Positions 1 to 5,601 of a DNA stretch of 6,446 nt are shown here, piece after piece. A program made the position numbers and the translations under genes. Positions within the stretch are counted from its first letter, which is position 1, and every line of letters starts with the position of its first letter. The notes under the pieces were generated by a model. That model had not been told where the DNA came from, searched no databases, and was given only the letters and a program-made list of their open reading frames with translations. Origin of the DNA: Lonsdalea britannica (GTDB taxonomy: Bacteria > Pseudomonadota > Gammaproteobacteria > Enterobacterales > Enterobacteriaceae); contig NZ_CAMKXG010000205.1 in the NCBI RefSeq assembly GCF_946477055.1, positions 1 through 6,446 of the forward strand, written 5' to 3'.

Positions 1-305
1 TCTTGTGCCGAAGGGCCGTCGGCCGGTGCGCCGAGCGCATGTTTATCAATGAATCCGGTGCCGAAGCCGAAAGCGAGCGCAGCGCGCTCTTGGGTGCCGG
101 GGCGTACCCGGACGATCTCGCCGCGTTTGATTTCTGCGACGACAGTCATGCTGTCGCCAATCGCAGCATAAACACGGCTGTCGCGGATGAGCGTTCGATA
201 TTCGGAAGACGGTTCAGCGTAGCGCGATAACGCTTCAGCGCCGGTCAGCAACGCCAGAAGCGCCAGACCGATGCCTAGCGCTGCCGTCCTGGATGGAAAG
301 TGCAT
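1..305 (-). CDS. Secreted SH3-like domain protein, 5' part only (probable YadE-type polysaccharide deacetylase)
   Basis: The gene reads leftwards off the window edge; 101 codons are visible with no stop. The ATG at 303-305 begins a hydrophobic signal sequence (residues 8-22, rich in Ala, Leu and Gly) with a likely cleavage site after AEA at residues 23-25, so the product is exported. Residues about 41-92 have the pattern of a bacterial SH3-like domain: an Arg-Asp-Ser-Arg-Val opening, an Ile-Lys-Arg-Gly-Glu turn, and a closing Gly-Thr-Gly-Phe-Ile-Asp. In E. coli the genes after yadH on this side are yadI, yadE and panD, and yadE encodes a predicted polysaccharide deacetylase. The YadE identification is inferred from synteny, because any catalytic domain lies outside the window. 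No Shine-Dalgarno sequence is evident before the ATG. An in-frame TGA lies 10 codons upstream, with no other start codon between. The CDS call is firm; the function is tentative. Confidence 0.7.
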   Translation of the reverse strand, partial: MHFPSRTAALGIGLALLALLTGAEALSRYAEPSSEYRTLIRDSRVYAAIGDSMTVVAEIKRGEIVRVRPGTQERAALAFGFGTGFIDKHALGAPADGPSAQ

Positions 306-334
306 AGGGAATTGACTTGTTGATGCCGATAATC

Positions 335-357
335 AAAAACGCCCCCCGAAGGGGGCG
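335..357 (-). terminator. Intrinsic terminator of the yadG-yadH operon
   Basis: On the minus strand a 7-bp G+C stem (CGCCCCC / GGGGGCG, plus-strand 340-346 and 351-357) closes a TTCG tetraloop and is followed by five T residues (335-339). It starts 7 bp after the yadH stop codon. On the plus strand no T tract follows the stem, so it should work in one direction only. It leaves only about 29 bp before the start of the next minus-strand gene. Confidence 0.93.
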
Positions 358-363
358 AACACA

Positions 364-1134
364 TTAGCCGCGCAGGCCGCGACCCCGTTCGATAAGCCAC
401 CACGCCAGCGCATAAAACGCGACGATAAAGATCACCAGTACGCCGAGCGTCAACGTCAGTGAAACGTCGTTGATCCCGAGAAAGCCGTAGCGGAAACCGC
501 TGATCATGTACACAATCGGGTTCAGCTGGGATACGGACTGCCAAAACGGCGGCAGCAGCGTGAGCGAGTAAAAGACTCCGCCAAGATAGGTCAGCGGCGT
601 CAGCACGAAGGTCGGGATCAGGCTGATGTCGTCAAAGGTTTTGGCGTACACCGCGTTCAATAGACCGGCCAGCGAAAACAGCATCGCGGTCAGCAACAGC
701 GTCACCACAATCATCCACCAGGCATGCACGTGCAGCGGGACGAAGAACAGCGACACCGCGGTCACCAGAATCCCCACGCAGATCCCACGCGCCATCCCGC
801 CGCCGATATAACCGGCGATGATAATGTGCGTCGGCACCGGCGCCACCAGCAGTTCTTCGATGTTGCGCTGAAATTTCGCGCTGAAGAACGACGACGCGAC
901 GTTGGCGTAGGCGTTAGTAATGACCGACATCATGATGAGACCGGGAACGATGAACTGCATGTAGGTAAAGCCATGCATTTCGCCGATGCGCGAGCCGATC
1001 AGGTTACCGAAAATGATGAAGTAGAGCGTCATGGTGATGACCGGCGGCACGAGCGTTTGCACCCAAATGCGGGCAAAACGATTCACTTCTTTCGTCCAGA
1101 TACTCTGCAATGCGACCCAATACAACCTGCTCAT
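364..1134 (-). CDS. yadH: ABC-2 type exporter permease YadH
   Basis: Inner-membrane permease of the ABC-2 export family, expected to work with the YadG ATPase. The transported substrate is not established. The 256-residue length equals that of E. coli YadH, and long stretches match it as I remember it, for example the MTMLYFIIFGNLIGSRI-like segment near residues 35-51 and the LTPLTYLGGVFYSLTLLPPFW-like segment near residues 180-200. About six hydrophobic segments are visible: roughly 30-50, 60-80, 105-130, 140-165, 172-195 and 226-247. The ATG at 1134 overlaps the yadG stop as ATGA, indicating translational coupling. The gene ends just before a strong terminator, so yadG-yadH is a two-gene unit. 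Nothing looks truncated or unusual. Confidence 0.96.
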   Translation of the reverse strand: MSRLYWVALQSIWTKEVNRFARIWVQTLVPPVITMTLYFIIFGNLIGSRIGEMHGFTYMQFIVPGLIMMSVITNAYANVASSFFSAKFQRNIEELLVAPVPTHIIIAGYIGGGMARGICVGILVTAVSLFFVPLHVHAWWMIVVTLLLTAMLFSLAGLLNAVYAKTFDDISLIPTFVLTPLTYLGGVFYSLTLLPPFWQSVSQLNPIVYMISGFRYGFLGINDVSLTLTLGVLVIFIVAFYALAWWLIERGRGLRG

Positions 1135-2069
1135 GCTTTCTCCTCGTTGGCATGTTCTCCATGATGGTTAACCAGACTGACGAACAGCTCTTCCAACCGG
1201 TTAGCCTTGTTCCGCATGCTCAGTATTTGAATGCCCTGCGCGCTCAGCTGACTGAACACGCCGTTCAGCCCCTGATCCCGTTTCACGTCGACCTCCAGCG
1301 TCGTCGTGTCCACCAGCCGATGCTGATAGCCGTCCAGACGAGGCAAGGCGCTTTTTGACGCCAGATCGAGAATGAAGGTTTCCGACTGCAGTTTGGAGAG
1401 CAGCTGCTTCATCGAGGTGTTTTCCACCAGCAGGCCGTTCTGAATGATGCCGATATTGCGGCACAGCATTTCCGCTTCTTCGAGGTAGTGCGTGGTCAGA
1501 ATAATGGTGGTGCCCTGCCCGTTCAGCTCCTTAAGGAACCCCCACATAGACCGGCGCAGTTCGATATCCACCCCTGCCGTCGGTTCGTCGAGGATCAGTA
1601 GTTTGGGTTCATGCATCAGGGCGCGGGCGATCATCAGACGCCGCTTCATGCCGCCGGACAACATGCGCGCCCGTTCGTTGCGTTTGCCCCACAGATCGAG
1701 CTGATTGAGGTATTTCTCGGCGCGTTGCTGCGCCGTTTTACGATCGACGCCGTAGTATCCCGCCTGATGCGTCACAATCTGATAGACGGTTTCAAACGGG
1801 TTAAAATTGAATTCCTGCGGCACCAGTCCCAGCTGGCGTTTGGCGTTGACGATGTCCTGATCGATGTCGTAACCGAAGACTTTAACTTTGCCTGAGGTCT
1901 TGTTCACCAGTGAGCTAATGATGCCGATGGTCGTGGATTTCCCCGCGCCGTTCGGGCCGAGCAGCGCATAAAAGTCGCCGGCCTCCACCTGTAAATCGAT
2001 CCCTCGCAGCGCTTTGACTCCTCCTGGGTAGGTCTTGCTTAATTTCGCTAGTTCCAGTGCATACGTCAT
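1131..2069 (-). CDS. yadG: ABC exporter ATP-binding protein YadG
   Basis: Cytoplasmic ATPase subunit of the YadGH exporter. All catalytic motifs are canonical: Walker A GPNGAGKST at residues 38-46, Q-loop Gln85 (VPQEF), signature LSGGM at 137-141, Walker B LLILDEPTAGVD with Asp161 and catalytic Glu162, and H-loop His194 (LTTHYLEEAE). Its 312 residues compare with about 308 in E. coli, and the sequence is near-identical over the nucleotide-binding domain. The extra C-terminal residues (NHHGEHANEEKA) are divergent. The ATG at 2069 gives the standard N-terminus (MTYALELAKLSKTYPGGV). Only a weak purine-rich stretch lies upstream. It is divergent from can across 112 bp. It is a useful in-window control for the degenerate ATPase at 4530-5594. 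Confidence 0.97.
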   Translation of the reverse strand: MTYALELAKLSKTYPGGVKALRGIDLQVEAGDFYALLGPNGAGKSTTIGIISSLVNKTSGKVKVFGYDIDQDIVNAKRQLGLVPQEFNFNPFETVYQIVTHQAGYYGVDRKTAQQRAEKYLNQLDLWGKRNERARMLSGGMKRRLMIARALMHEPKLLILDEPTAGVDIELRRSMWGFLKELNGQGTTIILTTHYLEEAEMLCRNIGIIQNGLLVENTSMKQLLSKLQSETFILDLASKSALPRLDGYQHRLVDTTTLEVDVKRDQGLNGVFSQLSAQGIQILSMRNKANRLEELFVSLVNHHGEHANEEKA

Positions 2070-2113
2070 AAGAAAAAGGATGCCTTATTGTCAGTGTGTA
2101 CGTCAGTTTTCAA

Positions 2114-2142
2114 TGTTAAAACCCCAGTGATTGCTCTATATT
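2114..2142 (+). promoter_or_regulatory. Possible sigma-70 promoter of can
   Basis: The yadG/can intergenic region (2070-2181) is A+T-rich relative to its surroundings. A -10-like TATATT (2137-2142, five of six matches) sits about 40 bp before the can ATG. The hexamer 17 bp upstream, TGTTAA (2114-2119), is a poor -35. It is the best candidate I see, but weak. No convincing promoter for yadG was found on the opposite strand. Confidence 0.3.
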
Positions 2143-2181
2143 AACTCCACTGCCATTTGTTGTTACAGGTCATTTACTTTC

Positions 2182-2841
2182 ATGAAAACAATCGAAACGC
2201 TCATCGCTAATAACCAGAATTGGTCCGAAAAGATGGTGAAGGAAGATCCGGGTTATTTTGAACGATTAGCTCAGGCGCAGCGCCCGCGTTTTCTATGGAT
2301 TGGATGTTCGGACAGTCGGGTTCCCGCGGAGAGCCTGACCAGCCTGGAGCCGGGAGAGCTCTTTGTTCACCGCAACGTCGCCAACCTGGTGATCCATACC
2401 GATTTGAACTGCCTGTCGGTCGTGCAGTATGCGGTCGAAGTGTTAGAAGTAGAACACATCATCATCTGCGGTCACTACGGCTGCGGCGGCGTACAGGCGG
2501 CGGTGGAAAACCCCGAGCTGGGGCTGATTAATAACTGGCTGCTGCACATCCGCGATCTGTGGTACAAGCATAGCTCTCTGCTGGGAGAATTGCCTCCCGA
2601 AGAGCGCTTCAACAAACTGTGTGAACTCAACGTGGTAGAGCAGGTTTATAACCTCGGCCACTCCACCATCATGCAGTCCGCCTGGAAACGGGGCCAGAAG
2701 GTGATGATCCACGGCTGGGTCTACGGTATTCAGGACGGTCGGCTGAGCGATCTGGAAGTCACCGCCACCAGTCGCGAATCGCTGGAACAGCGCTACCGCC
2801 GTACGATGTCCTCACTGCTGTCATCTTCCCGGGTAGACTAA
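2182..2841 (+). CDS. can: Beta-class carbonic anhydrase Can (type II)
   Basis: Cytoplasmic zinc enzyme interconverting CO2 and bicarbonate, which supplies bicarbonate for growth in ordinary air. The 219-residue product aligns along its length with E. coli Can (220 residues). Zinc ligands are Cys42, His98 and Cys101, and Asp44 and Arg46 form the conserved Asp-Arg pair (CSDSR at 42-46; CGHYGCGG at 96-103). Trp39 and Arg64, which belong to the allosteric bicarbonate pocket of type II beta enzymes, are also present. The start was placed at the ATG at 2182, preceded by AGGT at 2167-2170. The reading frame stays open upstream to a TTG at 2131, but those 17 residues have no counterpart in the family. 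The C-terminal tail ([10 protein letters not shown]) differs from that of E. coli, as is usual for this protein. The gene ends at a shared bidirectional terminator. Confidence 0.97.
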   Translation: MKTIETLIANNQNWSEKMVKEDPGYFERLAQAQRPRFLWIGCSDSRVPAESLTSLEPGELFVHRNVANLVIHTDLNCLSVVQYAVEVLEVEHIIICGHYGCGGVQAAVENPELGLINNWLLHIRDLWYKHSSLLGELPPEERFNKLCELNVVEQVYNLGHSTIMQSAWKRGQKVMIHGWVYGIQDGRLSDLEVTATSRESLEQRYRRTMSSLLSSSRVD

Positions 2842-2848
2842 TCGCAGT

Positions 2849-2888
2849 AAAAAGCCGCGCTCAGCAATCGCTGTTGGCGCGGCTTTTT
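2849..2888. terminator. Bidirectional intrinsic terminator between can and hpt
   Basis: The 12-bp arms AAAAAGCCGCGC (2849-2860) and GCGCGGCTTTTT (2877-2888) are perfect inverted repeats. The intervening 16 bases can extend the hairpin with a small CAGC/GCTG stem (2862-2865 with 2870-2873). A run of five T follows the G+C stem on either strand, so it can end can transcripts (7 bp after its stop) and hpt transcripts (26 bp after its stop). Confidence 0.95.
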
Positions 2889-2914
2889 CATTCTAGCTTG
2901 CACAAGCGGCCAGC

Positions 2915-3448
2915 TTACTCCGGCACGACCTTGCCGACGTACGGCAGGTGACGATAGTGCTGCGCGTAGTCGATGCCGTAACCCACCACGAATTCGTCTT
3001 CGATAGAGAAGCCAACCCATTCGACGGGCACTTCAACTTCGCGACGCGACGGTTTATCCAACAGCGTGCAGATGGCGAGGGACTTCGGTTCGCGCAGCTG
3101 CAGAATTTCGCGAACTCGGCTCAGCGTGTTGCCGGAGTCGATGATATCTTCCACGATCAGCACATCTTTGCCGCGAATGTCTTCGTCCAGATCCTTCAGA
3201 ATCTTCACGTCACGCGTAGAGTTCATGCTGTTGCCATAGCTCGACGCCGTCATGAAATCGACTTCGTGAGACACTTCCAACGTCCGGCACAGGTCCGCCA
3301 TGAAGATGAACGAGCCGCGCAATAATCCCACTAGCACCATGTCGCTCTGGCTGTTCTGGTAATGCGCGCTGATTTGGCGACCGAGTTCGGCTACACGCGC
3401 CTTGATGTCCTGCTCGGAGATCATGACGTCGACGGTGTGTTTCATCAT
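2915..3448 (-). CDS. hpt: Hypoxanthine phosphoribosyltransferase
   Basis: Cytoplasmic purine-salvage enzyme that transfers phosphoribosyl from PRPP to hypoxanthine (and less well to guanine). The product has 177 residues against about 178 in E. coli and is highly similar throughout. The PRPP-binding loop is [11 protein letters not shown] at residues 99-109, with the likely general base Asp104. The flexible SSYG loop is at 69-72, and the substrate-side [17 protein letters not shown] segment lies towards the C-terminus. The start is ambiguous: two tandem ATG codons lie at 3448 and 3445. The E. coli protein begins MKHTV, which favours 3445. A GAG lies 8 nt before the first ATG and 11 nt before the second. 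The C-terminus is slightly different (GKVVPE). It is convergent with can and probably monocistronic. Confidence 0.97.
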   Translation of the reverse strand: MMKHTVDVMISEQDIKARVAELGRQISAHYQNSQSDMVLVGLLRGSFIFMADLCRTLEVSHEVDFMTASSYGNSMNSTRDVKILKDLDEDIRGKDVLIVEDIIDSGNTLSRVREILQLREPKSLAICTLLDKPSRREVEVPVEWVGFSIEDEFVVGYGIDYAQHYRHLPYVGKVVPE

Positions 3449-3546
3449 ATTGAAAACTCATTGAAAGGATGTGTTCTGTATCGCCTCGCAGGCCATACCC
3501 CGATGCTGAATACGCGACCTGTGCGCACCAGAAGATATGGCCGCGG

Positions 3547-3555
3547 AGTATAGCA
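3547..3555 (-). promoter_or_regulatory. Extended -10 promoter for hpt
   Basis: The minus strand reads TGCTATACT, an extended -10 element (TG, one base, then TATACT with five of six consensus matches). It lies about 100 bp upstream of the hpt start, giving a leader of roughly 90 nt. No good -35 hexamer is found 16-18 bp further upstream, which is tolerated in extended -10 promoters. Confidence 0.55.
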
Positions 3556-3652
3556 AAAGCCCCCTTCCACTAACAGGCGCTTTCATGCTCAGCCCTCAAA
3601 GCGGGCTGCTAAGGTACTGTCCAATCGTAGGAATATCGCTAAAAAAACCGCG

Positions 3653-3704
3653 TTGACCGCAACGTTTACACAAAATAATCAGGATTGTGTTATGCCCGTA
3701 TAAA
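3653..3704 (+). promoter_or_regulatory. Probable promoter of the two small exported-protein genes
   Basis: The best pair is TTTACA (3665-3670, five of six) and TGTTAT (3688-3693, four of six) with 17-bp spacing, giving a leader of about 80 nt. Alternatives in the same stretch are TTGACC (3653-3658) with AATAAT (3674-3679) at a short 15-bp spacing, and a lone TATAAA (3699-3704). ATAAA (3700-3704) and GTAAA (3710-3714) are separated by exactly 5 bases, which resembles the CpxR envelope-stress box GTAAA-N5-GTAAA with one mismatch. Together with the hpt promoter this accounts for most of the 331-bp intergenic region; I see no other gene in it. Confidence 0.45.
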
Positions 3705-3739
3705 GCTGGGTAAAGCGGGTTGCCCCTCAGACGGAGAAT

Positions 3740-3754
3740 GCCCTTATATAGGGC
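3740..3754 (+). repeat. Small inverted repeat in the leader of the exported-protein genes
   Basis: GCCCT (3740-3744) and AGGGC (3750-3754) flank TATAT, making a perfect 5-bp stem about 12 bp before the Shine-Dalgarno sequence AAGAGG (3767-3772). It could be an operator or a leader hairpin. It is short enough that chance cannot be excluded. Confidence 0.35.
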
Positions 3755-3779
3755 TACCCCCTACTGAAGAGGTGCATTG

Positions 3780-4127
3780 ATGAAAACATTAACCCAACGT
3801 TATGGCATCGCTGCCGCCATCGCCGCGTTCTCTCTTTTCGCGACCCTGCCCAGCGCCTTTGCGCATCCGGAACAGGGCGCGCCGCAGATGGAAGGCCACG
3901 GCCACGGTGATAACGACCGTGACCGTATGCCGCACCATCCGCCGTTCCACCCGATGCCGCCAGCGTTGTATCAGGCCTCCCTGCAAACTAACGATCCCGT
4001 CGCAGGCGTGAACAAACTGGTTTCCAACGTCCCTGCGGGCAACGGCAAGACCTATGAAGTCAGCGTGAGCGTACGTGAAGTTCCGCCAGCGCCGCCCGCA
4101 CCGCAAAAAGGCGCTGCGGATAAGTAA
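3780..4127 (+). CDS. His-rich exported small protein of unknown function
   Basis: I do not recognise the 115-residue product. It starts with a classic Sec signal peptide: Lys2 and Arg7, a hydrophobic core at about residues 9-23, and a probable cleavage site after AFA at 26-28. The mature protein opens with a low-complexity His/Pro/Met/acidic region (about 29-61) containing GHGHGDNDRDR and HHPPFHPMPP, which could bind metal ions. A more ordinary segment (about 62-101, including VAGVNKLVSNVPAG and the strand-like TYEVSVSVREV) follows, and the tail is Pro/Ala-rich. The ATG at 3780 was preferred over the TTG at 3777 because AAGAGG (3767-3772) is 7 nt before it. The next gene starts 47 nt later on the same strand with no terminator between them, so they are probably cotranscribed. 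A periplasmic location is likely; the role is unknown. Confidence 0.8.
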   Translation: MKTLTQRYGIAAAIAAFSLFATLPSAFAHPEQGAPQMEGHGHGDNDRDRMPHHPPFHPMPPALYQASLQTNDPVAGVNKLVSNVPAGNGKTYEVSVSVREVPPAPPAPQKGAADK

Positions 4128-4174
4128 ACCGGCTAGGTTTATGTGATCGTCCCTTGGCAACACAGGAATTTCGT

Positions 4175-4549
4175 ATGAAAAGATTAGTGACAGCTTTCGC
4201 AGTGCTGAGCCTCATGCCAGCGGCCTTTGCCGCGCCTGGCGGCCCGGATATGTGGCATGGTCACGATCATGGCCCGGGCCCGGGTCCCGGCTTTCACTAC
4301 GACCATCTGCCGCCGGGAGTCGAGACCGTGCTGATCGCCGGACTGACCTACTACGTACTGAACGGCATATTTTATCGTCCGGATCAGGAAGGCTATGTCG
4401 TGGTCGACAACCCGGACAACATTGAGACCACGAACACGATGACGGTACTGGACGTCAACGGCGAACGTTTTTACGTCAAAGACGGACGCTATTACCGCCA
4501 CACCGTTGAAGGCGATTACATCGAGGTGCCTAGGCCGCCGGGCCTGTAA
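4175..4549 (+). CDS. Exported small protein with tandem Tyr-rich repeat (DUF6515-like)
   Basis: The 124-residue product carries a Sec signal peptide (Lys2-Arg3, hydrophobic 4-14, likely cleavage after AFA at 17-19). A short Trp/His/Gly/Pro stretch follows (WHGHDHGPGPGPGFHYDHLPPG, split here as residues 27-48). The rest consists of two similar units at about 49-77 and 88-118, sharing the pattern Val-Leu, Gly, Tyr/Phe-Tyr-Val, Asn/Asp-Gly, Phe/Tyr-Tyr-Arg, Glu-Gly, Tyr, Val. This 'TYYVxxGxFYR' pattern resembles exported proteins annotated as DUF6515; that assignment is from memory and needs a profile search. The ATG at 4175 is preceded by AGGAA (4164-4168) at 6 nt. An upstream in-frame TTG (4154) would spoil the signal peptide. 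The gene's last 20 bp overlap the 3' end of the convergent ATPase gene. It probably forms an operon with the preceding His-rich gene. Confidence 0.83.
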   Translation: MKRLVTAFAVLSLMPAAFAAPGGPDMWHGHDHGPGPGPGFHYDHLPPGVETVLIAGLTYYVLNGIFYRPDQEGYVVVDNPDNIETTNTMTVLDVNGERFYVKDGRYYRHTVEGDYIEVPRPPGL

Positions 4550-5594
4550 TCACGGTCTTGCCTTCTTGATGAGGGAAAAAGACCGGTTGTTCGGTACGAA
4601 TACTGAGCCTGACCGGCTGGTCAGGCTCAAACCAGTTATTAGTCTGGACCTGCAGCACGTCATCTCCAACTCTCACCTGATACAGGTTATTCGTTCCCAG
4701 AAACAGGCGATCCTCTATCACCGCCGTGCCTTCAGGGTCCAGCGCCAGCGCGATTTCCTGCGGACGCACCAGCCAGTCTCGCATCATCCCCGACTCCAGC
4801 CCCAGCGAGCGCGCCGCATGATGCTCGCCCAGAAAGCTCTTCCAGTCCTTGTCACCGGTAATTTTCACCGGCAGATAGTTGCCGTAGCCCATGAAGTCCG
4901 CGGTGTAGCGATTGACTGGTCGGTAGTATAGGTCGGCGGAAACGCCCTGCTGAACCAGATGGCCCTTGCGCATCAGCATCAGATGGTCGGCGAAGGCAAA
5001 GGCGTCTTCTCTCTCGGTGGTCACGAACAGGGCCGCGATATGGCGTTGCTTCAACAATCGACGCAGCTGCGTCAGCAACGGATAACGATGCTGACTATCT
5101 ATCCCGGTAAACGGTGAATCCAGCAGCAGAAGCGAGGGACGACAGGCCAGCGTACGGGCCAGCGCGCCGCGCAGGCACTGCTCTTTCGACAATTCATGCG
5201 GGTAACGCTGCGCGATATCCGTCACGCCCATCAGCGCCAGAGACTCCTCCAGTACGCGGCGGGACTCTTCGCCGGGGATGTGCTGCATCCCGAAGCGGAC
5301 GTTTTCCTTCACGGTCAGATGCGGAAACAGTGCGTCATCCTGAAATACCATCCCGACAGACTGGGAAGACGGAGGTTCGCCGTTGACGGGCGTTCCCGCC
5401 AGCACAATCTGGCCCTGCGTCGGCGCAATCAGCCCGGTGATGGCCTTGAGCAACGTGCTCTTGCCCTCCCCGCTTTCCGCCAGCAGGCAAACCAGCTCAC
5501 TTTCATGAATGGAAAAGGTGATGCCGTCCAGGACGGGACGAGATGGGTAGCCGCAGTGCAGTTCGCGCACCGACAAGATATCAGGCATGGTCAT
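4530..5594 (-). CDS. Ferric/anion-type ABC importer ATP-binding subunit with degenerate catalytic motifs
   Basis: The 354-residue product has the length and architecture of FbpC/AfuC-like importer ATPases: nucleotide-binding domain at about 5-235, then a C-terminal TOBE-like regulatory domain at about 238-345 (containing RPQEIAL and the VRLSIRTEQPVFF strand). A-loop Tyr16, Walker A Lys45-Ser46-Thr47, Q-loop Gln85 (VFQDDALFPHLTV), Walker B Asp159 and D-loop Asp166 are kept. Four key sites are not: the first Walker A Gly is Ala39 (AESGEGKST), the signature is LSKEQ at 135-139, the catalytic Glu is Ser160 (LLLLDSPF), and the H-loop His is Thr193 (VTTERED). There is no frameshift or early stop. 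The start at 5594 is preferred over one at 5588 because AAGGA lies about 10 nt upstream. An in-frame extension to 5711 would lie inside the permease gene and is not family-like. The gene follows the permease stop by 7 nt. ATP may be bound without normal hydrolysis; the substrate is unknown. Confidence 0.9.
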   Translation of the reverse strand: MTMPDILSVRELHCGYPSRPVLDGITFSIHESELVCLLAESGEGKSTLLKAITGLIAPTQGQIVLAGTPVNGEPPSSQSVGMVFQDDALFPHLTVKENVRFGMQHIPGEESRRVLEESLALMGVTDIAQRYPHELSKEQCLRGALARTLACRPSLLLLDSPFTGIDSQHRYPLLTQLRRLLKQRHIAALFVTTEREDAFAFADHLMLMRKGHLVQQGVSADLYYRPVNRYTADFMGYGNYLPVKITGDKDWKSFLGEHHAARSLGLESGMMRDWLVRPQEIALALDPEGTAVIEDRLFLGTNNLYQVRVGDDVLQVQTNNWFEPDQPVRLSIRTEQPVFFPHQEGKTVITGPAA

Positions 5595-5601
5595 GCGGAA
5601 T

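Noticed and set aside
724..1164. Plus-strand 146-codon open frame opposite yadH
   Set aside because: It is His/Asp/Arg-rich, typical of a shadow frame of a conserved minus-strand gene, with no ribosome site or family resemblance.
2131..2181. TTG-initiated 17-residue extension of Can
   Set aside because: It spans the likely promoter and ribosome site, has no counterpart in the family, and the ATG at 2182 gives the known N-terminus and zinc-ligand numbering.
3590..3608. CAGCCC/GGGCTG 6-bp hairpin as a terminator
   Set aside because: No T tract follows on either strand, and no gene ends nearby.
4506..4931. Plus-strand 141-codon open frame across the end of the DUF6515-like gene and the ATPase
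   Set aside because: It starts inside the upstream gene in another frame, lies antisense to the ATPase, and has no recognisable composition or ribosome site.
4530..5594. The ATPase gene as a simple pseudogene
   Set aside because: There is no frameshift or premature stop, the C-terminal domain is intact, and the loss is concentrated in hydrolysis-linked motifs. Decay remains an alternative but is not shown by the sequence.
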